Source: Paenibacillus mellifer | Lineage (GTDB): Bacteria; Bacillota; Bacilli; Paenibacillales; Paenibacillaceae | DNA: 64,000 bases | Direction: 5' to 3' | Assembly (NCBI RefSeq): GCF_023195895.1 | Contig: NZ_JALPRK010000012.1 | Location: forward strand, 62,001 to 126,000 | Shown: in pieces, positions 8,637-18,300 of the stretch | How the letters are laid out: the number at the start of each line of letters is the position of its first letter | Position numbering within the stretch: position 1 is the first letter of the stretch | Notes under the pieces: generated by a model | Databases searched by the model: none | Told to the model about the DNA's origin: nothing | Seen by the model: the letters and a program-made list of their open reading frames with translations, nothing else | Translations under genes and position numbers: made by a program

Positions 8637-9384
8637 ATGTTAGCATATATTGACGAGAGTGGCTTTCCTCATCCGAATGATGAAACCCAAAACCCCGTAC
8701 TTGCAGCAGTATGCATCCCTAAGGATGAAGTAAGGAATATCATGCAGCGAATGTACAATATCAAAATGGATTTGTACGGGCGTCATGATGTGGAACTTAA
8801 AGCAGTGAATGTCCTTAAGCCAAAGTCAATTACTAAAAATATCAACAATAAAGTATTTGCAGATCGAGTTGTAAACGAGATTCTATGTAATATTATGAAC
8901 TTGAAAGTTTTTGGAATAGTGATGGAAAAACCTGAAGAACCGCTTCAAGTGGAGGGAGGTACATTCCCTAATCACTACAGGTTCTTGCTTCAACGTATTA
9001 ATGGGTATTCCTATATGCGGGGGAAGAAGTGTATAGTCTCTTTCGATTCTCAGGATGAGGGGAACGACATGTTAATCTCTCACAAAATGAAAAACTATTT
9101 ATTCCGCTCTGGGGAAGGAAATAACTGCACTTCAATTGTGGAATCGGCATTCTTTGTAAGTTCAAAGGTAGAAGAAGGTATACAACTTGCTGATATGCGC
9201 AGGTGTCATCAGAAAATACCATGAACTTTGTGTCGGGGCAACTACAATGGCCCCTTTCTCAACTTGGGTTAATGAATTATATTCTAAAATTCAATCACGA
9301 ACTTGTTTAGTTCCCTCTCCTCATGGCGATCAACAACTGCATGGGATTTACAAAATTCCATTACGCTTATTGACAAGAGGATAG
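8637..9384 (+). pseudogene. DUF3800 protein gene broken by a frameshift
   Basis: The first frame (8637 to 9224) encodes YIDESG at residues 4-9, the hallmark of DUF3800, and runs to EEGIQLADM (about 187), the conserved C-terminal Asp region. There the frame changes: the expected continuation CAGVIRKYHELCVGA lies in another frame from about 9193 and runs to 9384. The break is at GATATGCGCAGG, about 9194-9205. DUF3800 proteins have an RNase H-like fold with acidic residues and often occur in defence islands or with mobile DNA; the function is not settled. GGAGG stands 7 bases before the start. The gene is AT-rich like the left end of the window and sits between two ssrA-end-like sequences. A sequencing error could also cause the break. 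Confidence 0.75.
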
Positions 9385-9508
9385 AATAATTTCATTCCAA
9401 GTGGGTTATATATGTAGTGAGACTGGTGTTGTGGTTCTGTCCAGGAGCTGCCTCGTGCTGGTCTTGTTTTATTTTCAAGGTGATATTTGACTTCAATAAT
9501 GTCACTGC

Positions 9509-9524
9509 ACCCCTTGCCTCCATA
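9509..9524 (+). other. Second ssrA-3'-end-like sequence (possible attachment site)
   Basis: ACCCCTTGCCTCCATA closely resembles the last bases of Bacillota tmRNA genes (CCCCTCGCCTCCA) and the copy at 8525-8538 (CCCTTCGCCTCTATA). With that copy it brackets the DUF3800 gene as a short direct repeat. Short and imperfect, so tentative. Confidence 0.35.
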
Positions 9525-9534
9525 TGTATAATAA

Positions 9535-9563
9535 AGGCCCTGACCGAATGGTCGGGGCCCTTC
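9535..9563. terminator. Bidirectional terminator between DUF3800 and GH120 genes
   Basis: GGCCCTGACC (9536-9545), loop GAAT, GGTCGGGGCC (9550-9559) with one G-U pair; T-rich on both sides. It serves the minus-strand glycosidase gene ending at 9570 and any plus-strand transcript from the left. Confidence 0.75.
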
Positions 9564-9569
9564 TTCTAT

Positions 9570-11594
9570 CTATAATTCAAACTCAAAGCTACCCTCTTCG
9601 CTCAATTCAAACGGACCGGGTGTGACATCTGCATCAGGTCTCCTGTTTCCGAAAAAGTCGGAGTCAAAACGATAAGGAGTGCCGTCCGGCTCCTCATACT
9701 TCATCTCGGCGTGATAAGTCTTGCCCAGCAGATCGGTGGTCACCAACATCGCAGAGGCCCCTCGAAGCCATTCGGGCGCATGGACCTGAATTTGCACGCG
9801 GCCTTGCGCAGGATGAACCTGAACGGTGATGCCCTTCTGCGGATAGATTTTCGCATGGGGCTCATGGCTGCCTGGAACCGCATGGTTAAGATATACATTT
9901 CCACCCATCGCCACCGGAAGAACGGCATTTCCGATAAAATAATCCTTGGCGGCGTCGCCAAGCGCAGCAAGCTCCTCTTTGGTGTATTCCCACCATTTCT
10001 TATCTTTGGCATCGGGATGGTTGTCGTAGCCCCTCAGTCCCACGGCATGCAGATAGCAGATGGAATCGTCCGGAACCCCATCCATGACCGTCTTCCCGTT
10101 CTCTCCCACTTCATCCCTTGGTTTAAGCGGAAGATGCTCAAAAAAGGTAATGGGAACAGGCTCCTGATTCGCACCCTCATCCCCCAAGAAGATATTGTTA
10201 TAGTACCTGTCATCGCCCCCGGTGATATTGGAGTACCCTGCCATTGCCGTCTCGTGAGGGAAGTGATACGGCGTCGTACGGGTAATCTCGGAACGAACGA
10301 CAAACCGGCCTGCAAACAAATTATGGACAAAGGCTCCGCCCTGCGCCATATTTCGGAAGTTCATAGGAGAGAGGAACAGATTGTGATCCGCCATATACGG
10401 ACCATGGCAGACCTCAACGAACAAGTCTTCAGATAGGTTGTCAAAAAAGACATTGCGGCTGATGCGGGTGCCCTGTGCTTGCCAGTCAAGCCAAAGTGCT
10501 CGGTAACAGCTATAGATGATATTTTCGCTAATTTGAGTATCCAGGGAAGCATGCAGTTTGATTCCTGCGACTTCGGCACCGCGTCTGAGTCGTTTGTGGT
10601 GAATATTGTAAATGCGGTTCTGATAAATGCGGCTGAAGGCTGCCCCCATATGGCCCACGATCCCTGCCTGTTCGCAATCATGAATCACATTGCCTCGAAC
10701 GATGTGGCTGCCGATGCGATCCTTATGCCAACCGGAGCGTAATGCCCGTAAAATAACCTCCTGCTCGCGTTGCGTACCGCCTTTAATATGCTTCCCGGAA
10801 GACTTAGCGTGACCTGTACCGATTGCGGTACCCAGGCTGATCCCCACGCATTTGGATTCACTGATGATATTGTTTTCAATAATCCAACCCTTGCTCCAGT
10901 GAGGCCCGATCAAACCCTCCTGATAGTCCGTAGGCGGCGCCCATTGTGGAGAGGCTTGGCGAAGCGTGAATCCGCTTACAGTTATGTAGTTAAGTCCGGG
11001 TTTCTCAGGCCAGAAGCAGTAAGGACGGACATTGATTTCTACATTTTCCTTACGAGGATCTTTTCCGCCAAAATTGGCCCAGATCTTGGTTGTTGCAGAT
11101 CCAACTTCGGCATACCACGTTAACAGGGAGTCTTTGGGATATCTGGCTTCGGGCCAAACTTCGGGCTGGTGAACCTTCTCGACACGATCGCATTCATACA
11201 GAGATTTGCCATCCAAATAAACATCCCCGAGATGGACCGGGAAGGGCCCGTCAAACACCCAGTCTCCACGGAGCTCCACTTCAAAGGGATTACGAACGGA
11301 AAATAGGGAGTTGGGTACTTCTGTACTCCAAACAGGGCCTCCCTCCGACTTCCAGTCCATAATCCGTTCAGCGCCTGTTATGACGACTTCCCCGTCGCCT
11401 GCGGATCGATAAAGGATTCGATGTTCCGCTGTTCCTCCATTGGCCGGGTTCACCCATTCTCGGTATACTCCGGCATGAACGATAACCGTATCCCCGGCCA
11501 TGGCAAGAGCCGCAGCGCGTGATATCGTACGAAAGGGTTGATCGATTGTTCCACTTGCCTGATCCTTCCCATGCATGGATACATGGTATTCCAT
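9570..11594 (-). CDS. GH120 family beta-xylosidase (right-handed beta-helix)
   Basis: A 674-residue protein that closely follows my recollection of GH120 beta-xylosidase XylC from Thermoanaerobacterium: the N-terminus MEYHV then AGDTVIVHAGVYREWV, the phrase GLIGPHWSKGWIIE (about 227-240) and the catalytic segment. In that family an Asp nucleophile and Glu acid/base lie in LWLDW and FVEV; here these are D370 and E394. The repeated NNII, GNVIH, QNRIYN and RNVFF turns are beta-helix rungs. There is no signal peptide, so it acts in the cytoplasm on imported xylo-oligosaccharides, releasing xylose. GGAG lies 6 bases before the ATG. It reads alone, downstream of an SDR gene on the same strand with a 79-base gap. 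No xylan transporter lies directly beside it; the importers are 30 kb and more to the right. Confidence 0.85.
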   Translation of the reverse strand: MEYHVSMHGKDQASGTIDQPFRTISRAAALAMAGDTVIVHAGVYREWVNPANGGTAEHRILYRSAGDGEVVITGAERIMDWKSEGGPVWSTEVPNSLFSVRNPFEVELRGDWVFDGPFPVHLGDVYLDGKSLYECDRVEKVHQPEVWPEARYPKDSLLTWYAEVGSATTKIWANFGGKDPRKENVEINVRPYCFWPEKPGLNYITVSGFTLRQASPQWAPPTDYQEGLIGPHWSKGWIIENNIISESKCVGISLGTAIGTGHAKSSGKHIKGGTQREQEVILRALRSGWHKDRIGSHIVRGNVIHDCEQAGIVGHMGAAFSRIYQNRIYNIHHKRLRRGAEVAGIKLHASLDTQISENIIYSCYRALWLDWQAQGTRISRNVFFDNLSEDLFVEVCHGPYMADHNLFLSPMNFRNMAQGGAFVHNLFAGRFVVRSEITRTTPYHFPHETAMAGYSNITGGDDRYYNNIFLGDEGANQEPVPITFFEHLPLKPRDEVGENGKTVMDGVPDDSICYLHAVGLRGYDNHPDAKDKKWWEYTKEELAALGDAAKDYFIGNAVLPVAMGGNVYLNHAVPGSHEPHAKIYPQKGITVQVHPAQGRVQIQVHAPEWLRGASAMLVTTDLLGKTYHAEMKYEEPDGTPYRFDSDFFGNRRPDADVTPGPFELSEEGSFEFEL

Positions 11595-11673
11595 AAGAAT
11601 CTCCTTCTTCCTGCCTATCGGATGTCGCCGGTTCTAACGGCTATAAATATTGTACAAATGATAGCCGGAATGG

Positions 11674-12582
11674 TCAAAAAGAGTCCTCAAACTCAAACCT
11701 CACCTGCGTCAGCTCCTCCGAAACCGTCCACAACCGCCGCGCGGCGGCTTCGTCATGCGAGCGCGGACTCGATTCGACCTTCTTGGGGAAGCCGCGCAAT
11801 TCGAGAAGGCTTGGCCCAAAGTAATCGCTGCCTCGGACGTCTGGCGCGGTGGCCGCATAAAGGGTCGGCAAGACGCCCATTTTCGGGGGTTGCGCGAACA
11901 TCGGGTTCAGGTGTCGCATGAAGTTGGAATGCCGCAGCGCATTGGTCGCGGACCAGCCCGGATGTGCCGCTACGGCCAGCGTGGATTGGCCTGCGGCCAC
12001 AAGACGACGCTGAAGCTCGTAGGTGAACAGGAGATTCGCCAGCTTGCTCTGAGCATAGCCGAGCGATGGCTTGTAATTCCGTTCCAGGTTCAGGTCATCA
12101 AAGTGAATGACTCCCGACCGATGTGAAATGCTGCTTACGGTCACAATGCGTGCGCCTGGCGTCGCGCCAAGCAGATCCAGCAGCAGACCAGTCAGCGCAA
12201 AATGCCCCAGGTGGTTGGTCCCGAATTGCTGTTCGAAGCCCTGCACGGTCTTCCCGTAAGGGGGATGCGCCACGCCGGCGTTGTTGATCAGGAGATCCAG
12301 CCGGGGGTAGTTCTGGCGAAAGGCCGTCGCAAAAGCGCGAACGGAGGCCAGATCACCTAGATCGAGCGCCATAACTACGACTTTGCCCGACGGCTTGAGT
12401 GCTTGAATCCGATCAGCGGCAAGGTGGGCATTGGCGATACTGCGGCAGGCCATAATGACCGTCGCCCCTTTGCTGGCTAGCGCCCGCGCCGCTTCCCAGC
12501 CAATCCCGCTGTTGGCTCCGGTTACGATAGCCACACGTCCCGTTTGATCCGGCATGTGGTCTTCTGTCCAGGATGTTGTCAT
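11674..12582 (-). CDS. Short-chain dehydrogenase/reductase (SDR) family oxidoreductase
   Basis: About 302 residues with the SDR core: cofactor motif TGANSGIG (21-28), NNAG (100-103), a catalytic Ser in TVSSISHRSG (about 150) and YAQSK with Y176 and K180. The phrase FDDLNLERNYKPSLGYAQSKLANLLF is typical of the retinol-dehydrogenase/WWOX-like group of SDRs, usually NADP-linked, but the substrate is unknown. The ATG at 12582 is preferred because AAGGAAGG lies 10 bases upstream and the SDR fold begins soon after; a longer frame reaching 12678 has no better signal. It is transcribed away from a TetR-family gene, with 182 bases between them, so the regulator very likely controls it. Confidence 0.85.
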   Translation of the reverse strand: MTTSWTEDHMPDQTGRVAIVTGANSGIGWEAARALASKGATVIMACRSIANAHLAADRIQALKPSGKVVVMALDLGDLASVRAFATAFRQNYPRLDLLINNAGVAHPPYGKTVQGFEQQFGTNHLGHFALTGLLLDLLGATPGARIVTVSSISHRSGVIHFDDLNLERNYKPSLGYAQSKLANLLFTYELQRRLVAAGQSTLAVAAHPGWSATNALRHSNFMRHLNPMFAQPPKMGVLPTLYAATAPDVRGSDYFGPSLLELRGFPKKVESSPRSHDEAAARRLWTVSEELTQVRFEFEDSF

Positions 12583-12629
12583 AGGCTTTCGTCCTTCCTT
12601 GGTAATCCTACCTACTTTATAGCTTTCAC

Positions 12630-12643
12630 AGACTACACTGTCT
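12630..12643. promoter_or_regulatory. Candidate TetR operator between the SDR and TetR genes
   Basis: AGACTACACTGTCT has AGAC/GTCT arms with a six-base centre and lies in the divergent intergenic region. Position and size suit a TetR-family operator; the dyad is short, so it is only a candidate. Confidence 0.3.
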
Positions 12644-12764
12644 ATGCTAATCTTATCTAAGCGATTTGGCTCATACAACCAATAAACCGGCGCATTCGTG
12701 GCTTATCCAACACATGCTCGGATTTGTTGTTTTTTTATATCTTGATAGAGAGGAGAGGCTTAGC

Positions 12765-13346
12765 ATGCTCACGAACCCCAACGATCCCCGTGTGAAAAGA
12801 ACGCGTCAGCTCCTGATGCAAGCTTTCATGGAATTGCTGGAGCAGAAGAAGAATGTCTCTTCAATTACCATACAAGATATCACGGCCTACGCGACCGTAA
12901 ATCGCTCGACGTTTTATGCACATTTTGAAGACAAATTCACGTTTCTGGAGAGCTGGATGCGAGAGAAATTCCTGGAGAAGCTGAAGGATGAGCTGCCGAA
13001 TGCTTCGTTATCCGATATCGGGAGCCTGCGGACGCTGATTTTGATCGTTTTCGATTTTCTTTTCTGTACGCGTCCTTACATGTCTTTGGCGGATCGCCAG
13101 TATGAGACCCTGTTTGAGCTCGTGATGCAAAAGGAACTCTATGATCTCTTATTTGCCTGGTTAAGCGAACAAGCGGAACCCTCCCTTTCGCGCAAGACAG
13201 TGGAGACGACCGCCCGGATCGCAAGCTGGGGCATCTTTGGAGCGGCCATGGAGTGGAGCAGGCAACCCCAGCAGAGTTCGGCGGAAGACACGGTGAAAGA
13301 CGTTCTGGTGGTCGTTGCCGCAGGTTTAGCCCCCGTCACCGGATAA
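12765..13346 (+). CDS. TetR/AcrR family transcriptional regulator
   Basis: About 193 residues. The N-terminus has a TetR HTH: RVKRTRQLLMQAFMELL, then SITIQDITAYATVNRSTFYAHFEDK (recognition helix near residues 38-48). The C-terminal part is a mostly helical ligand-binding domain with no known ligand. The ATG at 12765 fits both the usual length and an AGGAG about 9 bases upstream; a frame extending to 12666 reads through a poor hydrophobic stretch with no signal. Divergent from the SDR gene, which is the likely target together with its own promoter. Confidence 0.88.
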   Translation: MLTNPNDPRVKRTRQLLMQAFMELLEQKKNVSSITIQDITAYATVNRSTFYAHFEDKFTFLESWMREKFLEKLKDELPNASLSDIGSLRTLILIVFDFLFCTRPYMSLADRQYETLFELVMQKELYDLLFAWLSEQAEPSLSRKTVETTARIASWGIFGAAMEWSRQPQQSSAEDTVKDVLVVVAAGLAPVTG

Positions 13347-13434
13347 TAGAAGAGCAGCATCCCTGTTAGACAAAACAGCCAGAGATTATTTACAATAGGC
13401 ATAATAGAATGGGTGGGGAGGATACAGGGCGGTT

Positions 13435-14658
13435 GTGATGAATATCCTCGAAGACTTATTGCTGCAGGTGGCGTTCGTCGTTACGTTGATTTTCGCTTTC
13501 CAATTATTTTATTCGATCGGCTTCGGAAGATTTAAGTATTTCAGGCTGACGCAGGCGCTCCTATTCGGAGTCGCACTTGTGTTATGCATGACCTTTCCCG
13601 TCCACGTTACCGATCAATTATCCATCGACATCCGTATCGTTCCGTTGCTTCTGGGGGCGTTCTACGGCGGGGTCGAGACGACGCTGTTTCTATCCTTGCT
13701 TATTCTGCTCTACCGCTCCTATCTTGGGATGGATGGCGGATTTTATGCGACGACGTTGGCCGTATTTATGTGCATCCCGATCTTCCTATTTTTTCAGTCC
13801 CGATTCATGCAAGCGAATAAGAACCAAAGGCTGTTGATCGCGACAGCTCTAACGGTTAGCTATTGCATTTGCAGTTTTCTTTCAATGGCCCTCTTTATTG
13901 GCTTATTCGATACGTTCTTGAGCTCTATGCTTCTGTACACCCTGGTTATGGTGGCCGTCGTGCTGGTCTTTGTTGCGTTGAATGAGACGGTGAAGGAGAC
14001 GATCGTGAAAAATCAACAGCGGCTGGCGGAAGCCAAAGATGCGGAGATCGCATTTTTACGTTCGCAGATTCAGCCGCATTTTCTAAACAATGCCCTCAAT
14101 TCGATAGCCGTTCTCTGCGTAGAAGACCCCCCACAGGCGAAACAGCTTACGCTGGACCTCTCTCAATATCTCAGATCCGGGCTTAACTTCAAGCAAATGG
14201 ACACGTTCACGACATTGGAGAACGAGTTGGAATTGACCCAGGCTTACGTCAACATCGAAAAGGCACGATTCGGCGAACGGTTGGCCATCGAGTACGAAAT
14301 CGAGGCCGATCCGAATCGCCTCATTCCTCCGCTCATCTTGCAGCCCTTGGTCGAGAATGCGATCAAGCATGGTCTGATGTCCAGCGTAAGAGGCGGCATC
14401 GTCAAAATCTCGGTTCGGGAAGCGGACGGAAATCTTCGGTTCAGCGTCGAGGATAATGGATGCGGAATGAGCGAGGCAAAGCGGCAAGAAGTGCTTGGCT
14501 CGGATTCGGGGCGCAGAGGAATCGGGCTGAGAAACATAGCACGACGAATCAAGCTGCTGTACGATGCAAGCTTGCAAGTCAAAAGTGCGGTCGGAGTCGG
14601 AACGAAGGTGTTCTTCGAGCTCCCTTATCCGTCAGACAGGAGGAAGTTGGATGATTAG
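13435..14658 (+). CDS. LytS-type sensor histidine kinase
   Basis: 407 residues. Five to six hydrophobic segments fill residues 1-182 (the 5TM-LYT type of sensor), followed by a short coiled linker and the His_kinase domain with the phosphorylated His in QIQPHFLNNALNS (about H215). An HATPase domain follows with PLVENAIKHG and DNGCGM (about 345) and GIGLRN. This is the LytS/YehU class, membrane-bound, with a sensor that has little outside the membrane. It starts GTG-ATG, GGAGG lying 13-16 bases upstream, so the exact start may be 13438. The response-regulator gene overlaps its last codons. LytS kinases normally pair with LytTR regulators, but this partner has a LuxR-type HTH. Confidence 0.9.
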   Translation: MMNILEDLLLQVAFVVTLIFAFQLFYSIGFGRFKYFRLTQALLFGVALVLCMTFPVHVTDQLSIDIRIVPLLLGAFYGGVETTLFLSLLILLYRSYLGMDGGFYATTLAVFMCIPIFLFFQSRFMQANKNQRLLIATALTVSYCICSFLSMALFIGLFDTFLSSMLLYTLVMVAVVLVFVALNETVKETIVKNQQRLAEAKDAEIAFLRSQIQPHFLNNALNSIAVLCVEDPPQAKQLTLDLSQYLRSGLNFKQMDTFTTLENELELTQAYVNIEKARFGERLAIEYEIEADPNRLIPPLILQPLVENAIKHGLMSSVRGGIVKISVREADGNLRFSVEDNGCGMSEAKRQEVLGSDSGRRGIGLRNIARRIKLLYDASLQVKSAVGVGTKVFFELPYPSDRRKLDD

Positions 14659-15244
14659 AGCGATGATCGTGGACGATGAACCCTTGTCGGTGCGAGGGCT
14701 ACAGCATCTGCTTGCCGAATATGAGGACCTCGAAGTATGCGGCGCGTTTCTGACTCCGCGCGAAGCGTATGAGTATGTGCGGGCCAACCCCATTCAAGTG
14801 GCTTTCCTCGATATCTCCATGCCGGAAGTGGATGGGATGTCGATGTCCCGATTATTGCTGGAGCAGGATCCTTCCATCTCCGTCATCTTCGTCACGGGCT
14901 TTGACGATTATGCGGTACAAGCGTTCGAAGTGAACGCATTAGACTACTTAATGAAGCCGGTGATGGAACAACGGTTTGCTCGAACGTGGGAGAAGATCAA
15001 GGAGAAGTATCGAGAGGATGCTTCCGAGGAGGAGTTGCCGGCCGCAACCGGCTTGCTGACCGGACAGGAGACGCGAATCGTCCAATATATGGCGGAGGGG
15101 TTATCCAACAGGCAAATCGCGGAGTCCCTGCACATCACTTCGGAAACGGTGAAGTATCACTTGAAGAACGTCTTTCGGAAGCTGGACGTCAATAACCGCG
15201 TAAAGGCGCTGCAGCGCGCCAAGGAATTGAAGATTATTTCATAG
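14651..15244 (+). CDS. Response regulator, receiver plus LuxR-type HTH
   Basis: 197 residues. Receiver domain with acidic pocket VDDE (8-10), phospho-Asp D54 in FLDISMP, and the VTGFDDYAVQAFEVNALDYLMKP stretch that is typical of receivers of LytTR regulators. The C-terminus (about 140-195) is a GerE/LuxR HTH: LTGQETRIVQYMAEGLSNRQIAESL, then VKYHLKNVFRKL. So a LytR-like receiver is joined to a NarL-like output. AGGAGG lies 7 bases before the ATG, and the gene overlaps the kinase gene by 8 bases, indicating translational coupling. It is followed by a terminator and then by the giant surface-protein gene, its most likely target by position. Confidence 0.9.
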   Translation: MIRAMIVDDEPLSVRGLQHLLAEYEDLEVCGAFLTPREAYEYVRANPIQVAFLDISMPEVDGMSMSRLLLEQDPSISVIFVTGFDDYAVQAFEVNALDYLMKPVMEQRFARTWEKIKEKYREDASEEELPAATGLLTGQETRIVQYMAEGLSNRQIAESLHITSETVKYHLKNVFRKLDVNNRVKALQRAKELKIIS

Positions 15245-15262
15245 CCGGCAGGCGCTCCTTCC

Positions 15263-15289
15263 AATCCCCCCCATTCGGGGGATTTTTTA
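15263..15289 (+). terminator. Terminator between the two-component genes and the BspA-like surface protein
   Basis: AATCCCCC (15263-15270) / GGGGGATT (15277-15284) with a six-base loop and TTTT following. It separates the regulator operon from the surface-protein gene, which must have its own promoter in the remaining 60 bases. Confidence 0.85.
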
Positions 15290-15346
15290 ATAGGATTGAT
15301 TATTCTACATTAATAGACAATGGATCAATCAAATTGGAGGAGAATT

Positions 15347-18300
15347 ATGCGCCGAATCTTTACCTTGTTCATGTTGTGCGTGATGCTTGGGGGCAACTTG
15401 TCCCTGCCGACGGCTCACGCGGAGGAAAATCAGGACAACGATTTTACTTATGTGGTGCAATCGGACGACACGGTCACGATTACGGGTTACACGGGAATAA
15501 GCACGGAGGTCGTCATTCCGGGCGAGATCGAAGGCAAGCCGGTCACCGTCATCGGAAGTAGCGCATTGTCCAACGCTGGACTTGCCAGCGTTACGATCCC
15601 GGTAGGCATTACAAAAATCGAGAGCTTCGCCTTTTACCGTAATCAGCTAACCGATATCACGATTCCGGATGGCGTGACGTACATTGGCGACAATGCCTTC
15701 GGGTCCAACCAATTATCCCACGCCGCGATCCCGCCGAGCGTTGCGGAGATTTACGATTATGCCTTCGCCGACAATCGATTGGGCGCGATCGAGCTTCCCG
15801 GCGTAACGTACCTCGGTAAAGGGGCTTTTCAAAAAAACCTTCTGCAAAGCGTTACGTTCGGAAACTTAACCTTCCTGGGTGCGTATGCCTTCGAGAACAA
15901 TCAGTTGGAAAGCCTAACGCTTCCCGGCAGTCTGGCTGTCATCGGAATGGGCGCTTTCCAGCATAATCGTCTGGCCAGCGTTGCCCTTCCGGAAGGACTA
16001 ACTCGAATTGAGGATTATGCCTTCGCTAACAATCAATTAACGACGCTTCAATTCCCCAAATCGGTAACCGCCATCCACGTCAAAGCCTTCGAGAGCAATC
16101 AATTGGGCAATGTTGCGATCCCACCGAATGTCGATTTGGGCAGCGGGGATATGTATCCCGTATTCGGTCTGAATCCGAATGTTGCGATCTATGTTCCGCT
16201 CGCCGGCGACGTATCGGTTCAAAACCATGCCAGCAAATACGGTCTCCAGATCGTCCCTTGCAAATATGGGATTACTTATGACGGGAACGGCAGCACAGGG
16301 GGCACGCCTCCCTCGTCGACGCCTTATGTGTGTTATCGACAGTTTGCGGTTCCGGATCAAGGCTCCTTAACGAAGGACGGTTATACCTTCAAAGGATGGA
16401 ATACGATGCCGGATGGAAGCGGGACGAATTACTTCGGCGGCAACTATCCGATTATTTATGGCATTCCGTACGGGAACTTGACCTTGTATGCCAACTGGGA
16501 GGCGAGTTCATATCAAGTAACGTTCGATACGAGAGGGGGAACGCCCATCGCGTCCCAAACGGTTGCCTACGGAGAACAAGCAACCGAGCCTCCGGTGCCG
16601 ACGAGGGCGGAATATGCCTTTGACGGATGGTATCAGGACATCGGTTACTCGCAGCCATGGGATTTCGCCCAGGGCACCGTCTTCGGAGATATGACGCTAT
16701 ATGCGAAATGGAAATGGAACGGATCGGCAGCGATCACTTCACTGGAGCTGACGACAGATAACGAGGATGTGACGGGCGGCGATACCCTTACGGTAATCGG
16801 CGTGGTGAAAGACGAGAACGACTCGCCTGTTGCGAACGCCGTCGTGAATTTGAATAGTACGATGGGCAAATGGAAACTTACGGATGGCAGCGACGCGTCC
16901 GCGACAACGGATGTGAGCGGCAGGTTTACCGCGGAATGGACGGCTCCTTGGGTCACGGATCCTGAATCCGTGACCCTTACGGGGAGCGTAGACGGTACAA
17001 TCGACGTGATGGACAGCCGGACGCTTCAGGTCGTCCCGTCGGAGAAATCCAATGCCCGGTTAAGCGGCTTGTCGCTAGATTCCATGACGCTCAGTCCGGA
17101 ATTCTCGGGCGACACGTACAATTACACCGTTGCGGACGTCAGCCATGTCGTCACGAGTATCGGCGTGACGGCAAGCACAGCCAGCGATCTGTCCACGCTG
17201 AGCATTAACCATATGCCTGCCGCCAGCGGTTCAGCCGTCCGGGTACCGTTGCAAGCCGGGTTGAACTTGATCCCGATCGTCGTAACCGCGGGGGACGGAC
17301 TCCACACGCAGACGTATACGCTGCATGTCCGCAGAGCCGATACGATGACCAGCGGAGATTATGCGTACCGTCTGAAAGACGACGGCAGCGGGATTGTGAT
17401 TACGAGGTACAAAGGAACGGATTCGAATGTGGTCATTCCCGAGACGATCGACGGCTATGTCGTGATGGAGATCGGAGAGGGTGCTTTTGCGAACGAGGAG
17501 CTGACGGCGGTAACGCTGCCGAATGGCTTAACTTCCGTGAACAGCCGTGCTTTCGAGAATAATCGGTTAACCTCGATGACGATCCCAAGCGGCGTCACTC
17601 AGGTAGGTGATTATGCATTCTATAACAATCTTCTCGAGAATGTAATGTTCGCCGATGACGGGCTGCAAGAGATCGGGTTCGGCGCGTTCTCCGATAATCA
17701 GTTGTCTTCCATCATTCTACCGGGGACGACAACTTACTTGGATACGAATGCTTTTAAAAACAACAGGCTCACTCAAGTGATCCTGCCTGCGACCTTGAGG
17801 CTGGGGGACGAAGTGTTCGGAGGGACGCAGAATGGAGTCAAGCTCATCTTCCCGGCCGTTGGCGACCGAGACATGGTCAATTATGCGACTTCGAACGGGT
17901 TCCCTTATGAATCGAGCGATGTCCTCGTCGAATATGACGGCAACGGGCAAACCGAAGGGGAAGCGCCGGTCGACAATACGCATTACAGTTATTATTCATC
18001 GATGGTCATTCAGCCGGGCGGGAGCTTGAAGAGAACGGGATTTACTTTACAAGGATGGAATTCGGCGAAGGATGGAAGCGGAGATTTCTATGAGACGGGT
18101 AAAAGCTATAAATTCAAGCTCATACGCGGAACTGTGAAGCTCTATGCCGTATGGGAACCTGCTCCCGCGCAATATTCCGTTTCGTATGAGACGAACGGGG
18201 GAACGGCCATTCCTGCGACGACCGCCAGCGAGGGGGCTTATCTTGCCGAGCCGCCGACGCCAGACAAGGACGGTTACCGGTTTGCCGGGTGGTACAAGGA

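Noticed and set aside
9711-10436. Plus-strand open frame (241 codons) opposite the GH120 gene
   Set aside because: Antisense to the region following the catalytic residues of GH120; no motif.
13347-13434. Hairpin CTGTT/AACAG after the TetR gene as a terminator
   Set aside because: Five base pairs and no T-run; too weak to support.
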